6,816 nucleotides of DNA from Actinomycetes bacterium (GTDB taxonomy: Bacteria; Actinomycetota; Actinomycetes; Actinomycetales; Demequinaceae): NCBI GenBank assembly GCA_023432235.1, contig JAEYUX010000072.1, positions 1-6,816 on the forward strand. The letters run 5' to 3'. Shown here in pieces: positions 1 through 5,244 of the stretch. The notes under the pieces were generated by a model, which saw only the letters and a program-made list of their open reading frames with translations, did not search any database and was not told where the DNA came from. The first letter of the stretch is position 1, and the number at the start of each line of letters is the position of its first letter. A program made the translations under genes and the position numbers.

Positions 1-1151
1 CGCATTCCCTTGCCGGGGACCGTTTCGATGTCAGTGGCAGTCATGTCGAAGGCAAGGCCGCGAGCAGCGGCTTCGGCAAGAATCGGTTGGGCTAAGGGGT
101 GATTCGAGCCGCTTTCCGCCTGCGCGGCCCACCGCACCACATCGTCGGCCGATGCCGTGGCATCGACGGACACGACGTCCGTCACGCGCGGGCGGCCTTC
201 GGTCAAGGTGCCCGTCTTGTCGAGCGCAACCACGTCGATCCGTGCGGCTGTCTCGAGGTACTCACCACCCTTGATCAAGATCCCGTCTCGAGCGCCACGT
301 CCCACCCCCGCCACGATCGCGCCGGGGATCGAGATGACGAGCGCGCCCGGGCAACCGATGACGAGGAGCGTGAGGGCGAGCACGACGTCTCGAGTGAGGA
401 AACCAAAGATGATGGCCAGCCCGATGATGCCTGGCGTGTACCACCGCGAAAAGCGATCGATGAAGGCGTGCGTCTTCGCCTTGGCGTCCTGAGCTTCTTC
501 GACCCGGTGGATGATGCGCGCCAAGGTGGTGTCGGCTCCCACGCCGCGCGCCTCGACGTGAAGAAAGCCGCCGGTCGCCACGGTCCCCGCGAAAACCAGA
601 TCTCCCGCAACCTTTTCCACGGGAATCGACTCCCCTGTAATGGAGGACTCGTCAATGGAGCCCGCACCGTCGGTAACTACTCCATCGACCGGCACTTTGG
701 CGCCGTGCTTGACGAGCACAATCTCCCCAACAAGTACCTCTCCTGCCGACACCCGGACCTGCACCCCTTCGCGCACAACCGTGGCCTCGTCCGGCGCTAC
801 CGCCACAAGTTCGGCGAGGGCCGAACGGGTCTTGTTGAGGGTCGCCACTTCAAGCGCGTGACCGACCGCGAAGAGGAAGGTCACTGCAGCTGCTTCCCAG
901 TAGTTGGCGATAACCATTGCCCCCATTGCCGCGATCGACACGAGGAGGTCGATCCCTACCACACGCGCTAACAACGCCCTGAGCGCGGCCCGCGCGATCG
1001 GTGCTCCTGCGACGATCGCAGCGCTCACCATCAACACATCAGCCCATAGCCCCCCTGACACCCGGCCCGCGACAAAGGAGGCGACAATCAGCGCGCCAGC
1101 CACGATGGGGACGAGCCAGCGGCTGCGGGCCAGGGTCAAGAGGGCGGTCAT
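1..1151 (-). CDS. P1B-type heavy-metal-translocating ATPase, N-terminal 383 residues (runs off left edge)
   Basis: This is an integral-membrane, ATP-driven metal pump, most likely an exporter by analogy with its family. The reading frame is open from the ATG at 1151 to the window edge. Helices can be seen at about residues 13-30, 36-55, 65-82, 85-102, 238-253 and 256-282. The actuator-domain loop TGES is at 172-175, the phosphorylation motif DKTGTLT starts at the catalytic Asp311, and the P1B-specific His-Pro pair is H351-P352. The sixth helix carries Cys267-Pro268-Gly269 where Cu and Zn/Cd pumps have CPC, so the transported metal cannot be assigned. No HMA domain precedes the first helix; a separate HMA protein is encoded 36 bases upstream and is probably in the same operon. 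The start is supported by GAAAGG at 1160-1165, eight bases before the ATG. The rest of the nucleotide-binding and phosphorylation domains and the last two helices lie outside the window. Confidence 0.93.
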   Translation of the reverse strand, partial: MTALLTLARSRWLVPIVAGALIVASFVAGRVSGGLWADVLMVSAAIVAGAPIARAALRALLARVVGIDLLVSIAAMGAMVIANYWEAAAVTFLFAVGHALEVATLNKTRSALAELVAVAPDEATVVREGVQVRVSAGEVLVGEIVLVKHGAKVPVDGVVTDGAGSIDESSITGESIPVEKVAGDLVFAGTVATGGFLHVEARGVGADTTLARIIHRVEEAQDAKAKTHAFIDRFSRWYTPGIIGLAIIFGFLTRDVVLALTLLVIGCPGALVISIPGAIVAGVGRGARDGILIKGGEYLETAARIDVVALDKTGTLTEGRPRVTDVVSVDATASADDVVRWAAQAESGSNHPLAQPILAEAAARGLAFDMTATDIETVPGKGM

Positions 1152-1187
1152 GGGATGGGCCTTTCAGTGAAGAGTTGTGAGGGATGT

Positions 1188-1415
1188 CTAGAACGCCGAT
1201 GGCGACGCGACGTAGCCCGCCTTGCGCACAGCGGCTACAAGGTCCTCAACTCGCGCGATCTCAGGGTTGTGCTCGATGTCAATGCGAGATGAGGCGAAGT
1301 GGACGGTGACGTCGGCGACGCCGTCGAGCCGGCCCACTTGTTTCTCGATCTTGCTGACGCATGAGGGGCACGCGAAGTCTTCTGCGCGAAGCACGGTCTT
1401 TGTTGTGGTGGCCAT
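1188..1415 (-). CDS. Stand-alone heavy-metal-associated (HMA) domain protein, CopZ-like metallochaperone
   Basis: A 75-residue soluble protein made of a single HMA (ferredoxin-like) domain. Its metal site is C16-P-S-C19 in the loop after the first strand, followed by the helix SKIEKQV and ending in the typical AVRKAGY segment at about residues 62-68. Proteins of this family bind one soft metal ion and hand it to a P1B ATPase, or regulate that ATPase. The gene lies directly upstream of, and co-directional with, an ATPase that has no metal-binding domain, so a partner role is likely. The first Met of this start is preceded by AAAGGAG (1422-1428) at six-base spacing, which decides it. A longer in-frame start at 1487 would run through the probable promoter and operator and is unlikely. 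CPSC differs from the common CopZ-type TCxxC context, so copper should not be assumed. Confidence 0.88.
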   Translation of the reverse strand: MATTTKTVLRAEDFACPSCVSKIEKQVGRLDGVADVTVHFASSRIDIEHNPEIARVEDLVAAVRKAGYVASPSAF

Positions 1416-1458
1416 GATGGGCTCCTTTCGATGGGTGATGCCTTGACCGTACGGAGCC

Positions 1459-1487
1459 CGTGTAGGACGCACCATGACGCACGTCAA
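1459..1487 (-). promoter_or_regulatory. Candidate promoter of the HMA-ATPase operon
   Basis: On the minus strand TTGACG (1487-1482) is followed after 17 bases by TACACG (1464-1459). The -35 matches consensus at 5 of 6 bases; the -10 is weak and lacks the final T. A transcript starting near 1452 would give a leader of about 37 bases carrying the AAAGGAG site. The CCGTACGG palindrome at 1447-1454 lies at the predicted start. This is a position and consensus argument only. Confidence 0.35.
1474..1487. promoter_or_regulatory. Putative Crp/Fnr-family operator in the divergent intergenic region
   Basis: The sequence ATGACGCACGTCAA contains perfect 5-base arms TGACG/CGTCA around a two-base centre. 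It fits the FNR-type pattern TTGA-N6-TCAA at 7 of 8 defined positions. It lies between the divergent HMA-ATPase operon and the Crp/Fnr regulator gene. It overlaps the candidate -35 of the minus-strand promoter, which would suit repression there. It is centred 61.5 bases upstream of the regulator's start codon. The regulator's recognition helix carries the E-x-x-S-R pattern that reads TTGA/TGA-type half-sites in FNR. Confidence 0.55.
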
Positions 1488-1529
1488 TTACCCGCACATT
1501 GGTCTCGACGTGGCCGCGAGAGCCCTTGA

Positions 1530-1535
1530 TAGCCT
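1530..1535 (+). promoter_or_regulatory. Candidate -10 box for leaderless transcription of the Crp/Fnr gene
   Basis: TAGCCT matches the actinobacterial TANNNT -10 pattern and ends six bases before the ATG at 1542. No Shine-Dalgarno-like purine run precedes that ATG. A transcript starting at or next to the A of the ATG would therefore be leaderless, which is common in actinobacteria. No convincing -35 was found. Confidence 0.35.
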
Positions 1536-1541
1536 CGCCTT

Positions 1542-2315
1542 ATGAGTACGTCGGCCACCTCCCGGCCCCAGCGTCGGCGCATTCCACTGCGCGATGTCAC
1601 CTTGCCGCATGTGTGCCCGTGGCCCATCCGCAAGCGCGCGCTTGAGCGCGCTCCTTATTTCCAGGGCCTCAGTGACGTGGATCTCGAACGTATCGACTCA
1701 CGGATGCAGGCGACGTCGTGGACGGAAGGCGCTTCTCTTTTCCATGCAGGTGAGCCTGCGGATGCGTTGTTCGTCGTCGCGGAGGGGCGCGTCAAGCTCA
1801 GTGCCGTCACCGTCAACGGGACCGAGACAATCGCGGACATCCTCACTCCAGGAGAGTTGTTCGGTGCGATGAGCACCGTGGGCGAACCCCGCCACCACCA
1901 CACGGCGACGGCAATGGTGGGCTCTTGTGCTTTGCGCATCGATCAGGCGGCGTTCCGCGAGGTGCTGAGTGAGCATCCAGTGGTTGCGCTCCGGGTGCTC
2001 GACGACGTCGCCACCAGGTTGTCACGCGCTCACGCCGACGTGGGGGGACAGTCGAGCGACACCGTCGCCACGCGAGTGGCGATCGCCCTGCTCCGCCTTG
2101 CCGACAAGGTGGGCACAGTCCAGCGTGATGGCTCGGTGCTTATTGAGGTACCCCTGTCACGTGCCGACCTGGCAGGCCTGGCGCGGTCCACTCCCGAGTC
2201 AGTATCGCGAGTGATGAGTGCGTGGCGAGGCGAGGGAATCATTGATTCGGGCCGGCGCTGGACGGCCATTCGTGACCGCGGCGCACTCGAGGCGATCGCC
2301 ACATCGGCCCAGTAG
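1542..2315 (+). CDS. Crp/Fnr-family transcriptional regulator
   Basis: A 257-residue cytoplasmic DNA-binding protein. A cyclic-nucleotide-binding-like beta-roll spans about residues 37-140, with PGELFGAM at 103-110. A long dimerisation helix covers about 144-166, and a winged helix-turn-helix covers about 173-245. Recognition-helix residues E219, S222 and R223 (PESVSR) match the FNR pattern. Arg82-Ser83 of CRP, which contact cAMP, are not kept: the equivalent stretch reads PRHHHTATA. Only two cysteines are present (C25 and C129), so an FNR-type 4Fe-4S cluster is not possible within one chain. The N-terminal H23-V-C25 and the triple His 118-120 are candidate ligands for a metal, haem or redox signal, which is inference. 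The gene is transcribed divergently from the HMA and ATPase genes, so it probably regulates them. There is no clear ribosome-binding site; leaderless translation is possible. Confidence 0.9.
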   Translation: MSTSATSRPQRRRIPLRDVTLPHVCPWPIRKRALERAPYFQGLSDVDLERIDSRMQATSWTEGASLFHAGEPADALFVVAEGRVKLSAVTVNGTETIADILTPGELFGAMSTVGEPRHHHTATAMVGSCALRIDQAAFREVLSEHPVVALRVLDDVATRLSRAHADVGGQSSDTVATRVAIALLRLADKVGTVQRDGSVLIEVPLSRADLAGLARSTPESVSRVMSAWRGEGIIDSGRRWTAIRDRGALEAIATSAQ

Positions 2316-2419
2316 GACCCCTTTCCGCGCATTAGGTGACCACTTCCACCCCCTGATCGGCCGCTGTTTGTGTCCCGCTCGGCTCATGCTCCGGCCTCTT
2401 CGACCTCTCCAAGTTTCCT

Positions 2420-2470
2420 AGAAGGCATCGAGGGTCGACCGGGATGCGTAATCGACCCTCAGCGCCTTCT
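2420..2470. terminator. Large imperfect hairpin downstream of the Crp/Fnr gene
   Basis: An outer stem AGAAGGC/GCCTTCT (2420-2426 with 2464-2470) and an inner stem GAGGGTCGA/TCGACCCTC (2430-2438 with 2452-2460) are separated by a 3x3 internal loop and close a 13-base loop. It begins about 105 bases after the regulator's stop codon. No T-run follows on either strand, so it may be a U-poor actinobacterial terminator or some other structured element. The remaining sequence at 2316-2555 shows no gene that I can support. Confidence 0.45.
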
Positions 2471-2555
2471 GCGCGAGTCGGTGGCGGGTTGGTACAGGGG
2501 CGGGAGCGGGCCCGAGGGGACGGATGACACGCACATGCGGACCCCAGAAACGCGG

Positions 2556-2592
2556 CGAGGGCCAGCCCCGATTTCTCAGGAACTGACCCTCG
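2556..2592 (-). terminator. Hairpin on the 3' side of the tRNA-Pro fragment (probable old tRNA terminator)
   Basis: Arms at 2556-2565 and 2583-2592 pair over ten positions with one mismatch (C2562 against A2586). Read on the minus strand it comes 18 bases after the tRNA-Pro 3' fragment. It is followed by CGTTTCTG, the same 8-mer that follows the terminator of the intact tRNA-Pro. It is best read as the original terminator of the chromosomal tRNA-Pro, left behind when the element inserted. Confidence 0.5.
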
Positions 2593-2610
2593 ACCTGCGA
2601 TGGTGTGTGG

Positions 2611-2652
2611 TCGGGCTGACAGGATTTGAACCCGCGACCCCTTGACCCCCAG
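2611..2652 (-). repeat. Attachment-site copy: displaced 3' half of tRNA-Pro
   Basis: These 42 bases match 4418-4459 with one difference (C2633 against T4440). They cover the tRNA from the anticodon loop through the T-arm, acceptor 3' strand and discriminator base. Identity stops on the tRNA's 5' side right after CCCCCAG, and no 5' half of the tRNA is found here. It is one end of the integrated element. The nucleotide difference falls in the T-stem and turns an A-U pair into a G-U wobble. Confidence 0.88.
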
Positions 2653-2725
2653 GTGCCAGGATGATGGACCTTAGCCTGCTTGACCAGGGTTTTTGCGTTT
2701 CAGGAGTGTGCTCCGCGCGTCACAT

Positions 2726-2763
2726 TTTGCAGGGTTTGCAGGCTGTTGGTCACTTGATTGGTC
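2726..2763. repeat. Short direct repeats near the left end of the element
   Basis: TTTGCAGG occurs at 2726-2733 and 2735-2742. TTGGTC follows at 2746-2751 and 2758-2763, and both TTGGTC copies are followed by ACTT, the second after one extra C. They lie 75-110 bases inside the left attachment copy. The second copy, read in reverse, contains GGACCAA, a motif that is also doubled at the right end. They might be integrase arm-type sites, but chance is not excluded. Confidence 0.3.
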
Positions 2764-2830
2764 CACTTCTCGCCCGGGGTCATCATCGAAGCCCGAGAGC
2801 CTCCCGAACGAGGTCCGTGAGGAGCGTCGG

Positions 2831-2945
2831 TTAAGCAATAGAGACGGCCAAGTTTCCCTTGAACACCTCGTTGTAGCTCCGTGCCGTCGCCGCCCACGTC
2901 CCTCGAATCGCCGTCAGGAGAGCACCATCCACACGGCTGACCGCG
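2831..2945 (-). pseudogene. Possible C-terminal remnant of an unidentified gene
   Basis: The minus strand reads about 38 residues that look coding, including GTWAATARSYNEVFKGNLAV, and ends in a TAA at 2831-2833. The open frame continues upstream to 3058, but that part lies over the start of the VOC gene and is unlikely to be real. I do not recognise the family. The rest of 2653-3005 shows no gene, only the short repeats noted at 2726-2763. Confidence is low. Confidence 0.22.
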
Positions 2946-3005
2946 CGAAACCGGACACGAGGTGAGCCTTCGGGGCAGGTACTCGCACGCGGAAGGGCCT
3001 GCAGA

Positions 3006-3479
3006 ATGAGAGACATGACATCGAACACCCCCTCCCCGAAGCAGCTCCGTCTGATCATCGAGACCGACGACTTCGACAGCGCCGTGCGGTTCTACCGCGA
3101 TGTGCTCGGGATGCCGGAGCAGCTGGCCTTCGCCACCGAGGGCGACGACCGCGTGGCGATCCTGCATGCGGGCATCGCGACGATCGAGCTGGCCACCCCG
3201 ACGCACGCCAAGAACATCGACGATGTCGAAGGCGCGCCGCACACACCCGGAGCGCTACGGATCGCGCTGGAGGTCGACGACACCGAGCAGGCCGTCGCGA
3301 CCGCGCTCGACGGCGGTGCCGACCTGATCGCCCCACCGGTGAAGACGCCCTTCCAGAGCCTCAACGCCCGAGTCCAGGGGCCGGCAGGCTGGCAGGTCAC
3401 GTTCTTTCAGGAACTGGAGACACTCGAAGAGCGGGCCGCACGCGACGGCTTCACCACCGACGACATCCGCGACCGCTGA
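3006..3479 (+). CDS. VOC-superfamily protein (glyoxalase/bleomycin-resistance/dioxygenase fold)
   Basis: A 157-residue soluble protein with the two beta-alpha-beta-beta-beta modules of the vicinal oxygen chelate fold. The first starts at about residue 14 (LRLIIETDDFDSAVRFYRDV) and has a strand ending in IEL with E61. The second starts at about residue 84 (RIALEVDD) and ends at QVTFFQEL with E136. This fold serves metal-dependent lyases and dioxygenases and also drug-binding resistance proteins. No full set of His/Glu metal ligands can be recognised, so no reaction is proposed. The start at 3006 has GGAAGG about nine bases upstream; an ATG at 3015 is the alternative. It is the only intact-looking gene in the element. 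By hand count about 88% of its codons end in G or C, against about 70% in the first 50 ppdK codons, which suggests a separate origin. Confidence 0.82.
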   Translation: MRDMTSNTPSPKQLRLIIETDDFDSAVRFYRDVLGMPEQLAFATEGDDRVAILHAGIATIELATPTHAKNIDDVEGAPHTPGALRIALEVDDTEQAVATALDGGADLIAPPVKTPFQSLNARVQGPAGWQVTFFQELETLEERAARDGFTTDDIRDR

Positions 3480-3573
3480 ACCCCGCCCCGCCATCGCTGG
3501 CTCCACGTCGTCGGAGCACCCCTCGACACCTTCGACCACCGGAGCCCGACCCCATCGACCTCCACCCGGTTCG

Positions 3574-3801
3574 CTACACCACCGTTCCGGCGGGACCCGG
3601 GGCGGGGTCGTCCTCCAGCGCAGCGAGCACCCGTGAGGTCTCCGCGTCGCCGGTCAGCGCACGCAGGCGTGCCGCGAGGAGATCGTTGACCTCGGCGGCC
3701 GGCTGACTCCCGGCGAACTCGGCGAGCTGCCGGGCCTGTTCGACGTCGCCGCGCGTGTACGTCCACAGCATCGTCAGGACCGTGATCGCACGGGATGCCG
3801 A
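3574..3801 (-). pseudogene. C-terminal remnant of an unidentified gene, truncated where it meets the integrase remnant
   Basis: About 75 residues on the minus strand, ending in TAG at 3574-3576, have strongly coding-like codon use with nearly all third positions G or C. They have a helical, charged composition, for example GDVEQARQLAEFAG followed by AAEVNDLLAARLRALTGD. Upstream of about 3801 the same frame is merely the complement of the integrase remnant, so its N-terminus is gone. No ribosome-binding site precedes any local ATG. The family is not recognised. The position suggests a gene once transcribed divergently from the integrase, with both 5' parts lost in one deletion. Confidence 0.4.
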
Positions 3802-4208
3802 GACCGCCCCGTCCCCATGCTCGACGCGCTCGAACCCATCCTCGAACGCCTCACGAGCGGCAAGGAGCCTGACGATCCGCTCCTGCGCGGGCCGCGCAGC
3901 GGCGTCCTCACCACCGCCACCGTTCGCGACGCGACCCACTGGGACGGCTTCGTGGCCAAGCTCGGGTTCGACAACCTCACCAGGCACGGCCTGCGCCGCA
4001 CCGGCGCGACCTGGATGGCAGATGCCGGTATCCCCCTGCACGTGCTCCAAGAAATCCTCGGTCACGCCTCAATAGAAACCAACCTCGGCTATCTCCATCC
4101 GGGCGGCTGGCATCTTGCGACGGCGGACACCCGGCCAACGCCTTCCTCTCCGCCACCGGACAGCGCAAGCACGCCCCGCACGGCGGCCTCCAAGCCAGGC
4201 GTCTGTGA
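3799..4208 (+). pseudogene. Tyrosine recombinase/integrase, C-terminal catalytic remnant with a frameshift
   Basis: This is the C-terminal part of a phage-type integrase, the enzyme expected to have inserted the element at tRNA-Pro. Numbered from the first in-frame ATG at 3817, the visible catalytic parts are H57-G-L-R60 in RHGLRRTGAT, the LGH83 box, and the nucleophile Y92 in GYLHP. The N-terminal arm- and core-binding domains and the box I arginine are missing, because the reading meets an opposing gene remnant near 3800. After about 4131 the typical ending (ANAFLSATGQRKHAPHGG) appears in a different frame and stops at TGA 4206-4208. One missing base between 4114 and 4134 would join the two parts. 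Without the frameshift the frame runs on to 4389 through sequence that does not look coding. The product should be inactive. Confidence 0.8.
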
Positions 4209-4317
4209 TGCGTGCCTTTGGCGGCGCGAGCGTCCGCGCAGGCGTTCTGGCCCCCTTTTGAGTCCCCATACTCACAGGGAAGCGGGCCGGGGTGGTCCGG
4301 CCGTCCACAGGCGACCA

Positions 4318-4352
4318 CCTGGGGCCACCCCAGGGGGACCAAAGGGGGACCA
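4318..4352. repeat. Palindrome and tandem 9-mer near the right end of the element
   Basis: CCTGGGG and CCCCAGG (4318-4324 and 4328-4334) form a perfect seven-base inverted repeat around CCA. Next come two copies of GGGGGACCA (4333-4341 and 4344-4352) separated by AA. They lie between the integrase remnant and the attachment copy, about 65-100 bases from the tRNA 3' end. They could be integrase or excisionase binding sites. No gene is seen in 4209-4378. Confidence 0.4.
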
Positions 4353-4378
4353 CCGAAAGCCACCCTCAGAAACGACGA

Positions 4379-4411
4379 AGCCCAGGTGAGAAACCTGCTC
4401 TCACCTGGGCT
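4379..4411 (-). terminator. Terminator of tRNA-Pro
   Basis: A perfect 12-base stem AGCCCAGGTGAG/CTCACCTGGGCT with a nine-base loop lies six bases past the 3' end of the tRNA. On the minus strand it is followed by TCGTCGTTTCTG. By position it belongs to the element side of the attachment site, so it was probably brought in with the integrated tRNA 3' half. It would also block transcription leaving the element rightward, if it works in both directions. Confidence 0.8.
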
Positions 4412-4417
4412 CTTCCG

Positions 4418-4491
<74 letters not shown>

Positions 4492-4493
4492 TC

Positions 4494-4521
4494 GCGCCGC
4501 GAACGGCGCCGCTCAATGTTA
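4494..4521 (-). promoter_or_regulatory. Candidate -10 box and leader hairpin of tRNA-Pro
   Basis: On the minus strand TAACAT (4521-4516) matches TANNNT and lies 24 bases before the mature 5' end. No good -35 is seen. Between them GCGCCG/CGGCGC (4494-4499 and 4504-4509) forms a perfect hairpin with a CGAA/TTCG-type loop in the precursor leader, just before the mature tRNA begins. The stretch up to 4755 otherwise holds only the upstream region of the SRPBCC gene. Confidence 0.35.
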
Positions 4522-4755
4522 CCCGACCGTTCCGGCTGTCTGTGCCACCTCACGCGCACTCCCCTGCCCCGCCGTCGGCCGCATCGCACCGACTCAAACC
4601 TCCCAAAACGGCGCATATCGCTCCGCCTACAGCGAACCGCCTATTCCCCTGAGCCGCCCATAACGCACGAAGGGGGCGTGTCGTTCCCGCGCATTTTCGA
4701 AACTCTCGTGCTTACGGTCGACACGTGGCAAACCCGCCACCGAAAGGAGACCGTC

Positions 4756-5244
4756 ATGACCACAGCAACTCAGACCATCGATGTCAATGTCCCGCTGTCC
4801 GTGGCGTACAACCAGTGGACGCAAATGGAGTCATACCCGCGCTTCATGAGCGGTGTTGAGTCCGTCCAACAGCTGGACGACGCACGTACCCATTGGAAAC
4901 TCAACGTGGGCGGCGTGGCCCGTGAATACACGGCACGCATTACCGACCAGGTTCCCGACTCACACATCGCGTGGGAGTCCGAGGGCGAGATTACTCAGAA
5001 CGGGCGAGTCTCGTTCCAAGCGACCGGCGATGACCGTTGCCGTGTTGAACTCTCGCTCGAATGGGACCCGGAAGGCTTCGTGGAGAACGCCGGAGCCACG
5101 ATGCGTCTTGATGACGCACTCGTCGATGATTCCCTGTCGAAGTTCAAGGAACTCATCGAGTCTCAGGGATTTGAAGAGGGCGCATGGCGCGGCGAGATCC
5201 ATGACGGCTCCGCCCCGCGGACCTCTGGCCCCGGGGACATGTAG
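4756..5244 (+). CDS. SRPBCC-family (START/polyketide-cyclase-like) protein
   Basis: A 162-residue soluble protein with the helix-grip fold that binds hydrophobic ligands. It opens with the family pattern TIDVNVPLSVAYNQWTQMES (strand, then helix, residues 7-26). A central beta-sheet at about 45-105 includes HIAWESEGE and RVELSLEWDP. A long C-terminal helix at about 118-137 (DDALVDDSLSKFKELIESQG) would cover the cavity. The last 20 or so residues are Gly/Ser/Pro-rich and probably disordered. The ATG at 4756 is chosen because AAAGGAG (4743-4749) precedes it by six bases. A longer in-frame start at 4516 would fall in the tRNA promoter. The ligand and pathway are unknown; such proteins are often called cyclase/dehydrase without evidence. 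Confidence 0.88.
   Translation: MTTATQTIDVNVPLSVAYNQWTQMESYPRFMSGVESVQQLDDARTHWKLNVGGVAREYTARITDQVPDSHIAWESEGEITQNGRVSFQATGDDRCRVELSLEWDPEGFVENAGATMRLDDALVDDSLSKFKELIESQGFEEGAWRGEIHDGSAPRTSGPGDM

Noticed and set aside
99..971. Long plus-strand open frame of 290 codons
   Set aside because: It is the complement of the ATPase gene, which shows all family motifs. The plus-strand product has no recognisable domain.
1416..1487. N-terminal extension of the HMA protein from an ATG at 1487
   Set aside because: It would run through the operator and promoter region and ignore the well-placed AAAGGAG before the ATG at 1415. The added residues do not resemble the HMA family.
2370..2645. Open frame ending in GLTGFEPATP
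   Set aside because: The ending is the well-known false peptide produced by translating the complement of a tRNA T-arm and acceptor end. The frame also crosses a large hairpin and has no coding-like composition.
2700..3242. Minus-strand open frame of 180 codons
   Set aside because: Half of it is the complement of the VOC gene, and the rest has no coding signal that I trust.
3481..3607. CCCCGCCCC and GGGGCGGGG as arms of a terminator between the VOC gene and the opposing remnant
   Set aside because: The arms are more than 100 bases apart and of low complexity in GC-rich DNA, so pairing is not convincing.
3802..4065. N-terminal part of the minus-strand frame that ends at 3574
   Set aside because: This portion is the complement of the integrase remnant, so only the part below about 3801 is treated as a gene remnant.
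4209..4389. Continuation of the unshifted integrase frame to 4389
   Set aside because: The sequence after about 4131 in this frame is Arg/Pro-rich and not integrase-like, while the expected ending is in another frame.
4516..4755. N-terminal extension of the SRPBCC protein from an ATG at 4516
   Set aside because: It starts inside the tRNA-Pro -10 box. The extra 80 residues are Arg/Pro-rich and unlike the family, and a perfect ribosome-binding site precedes 4756.
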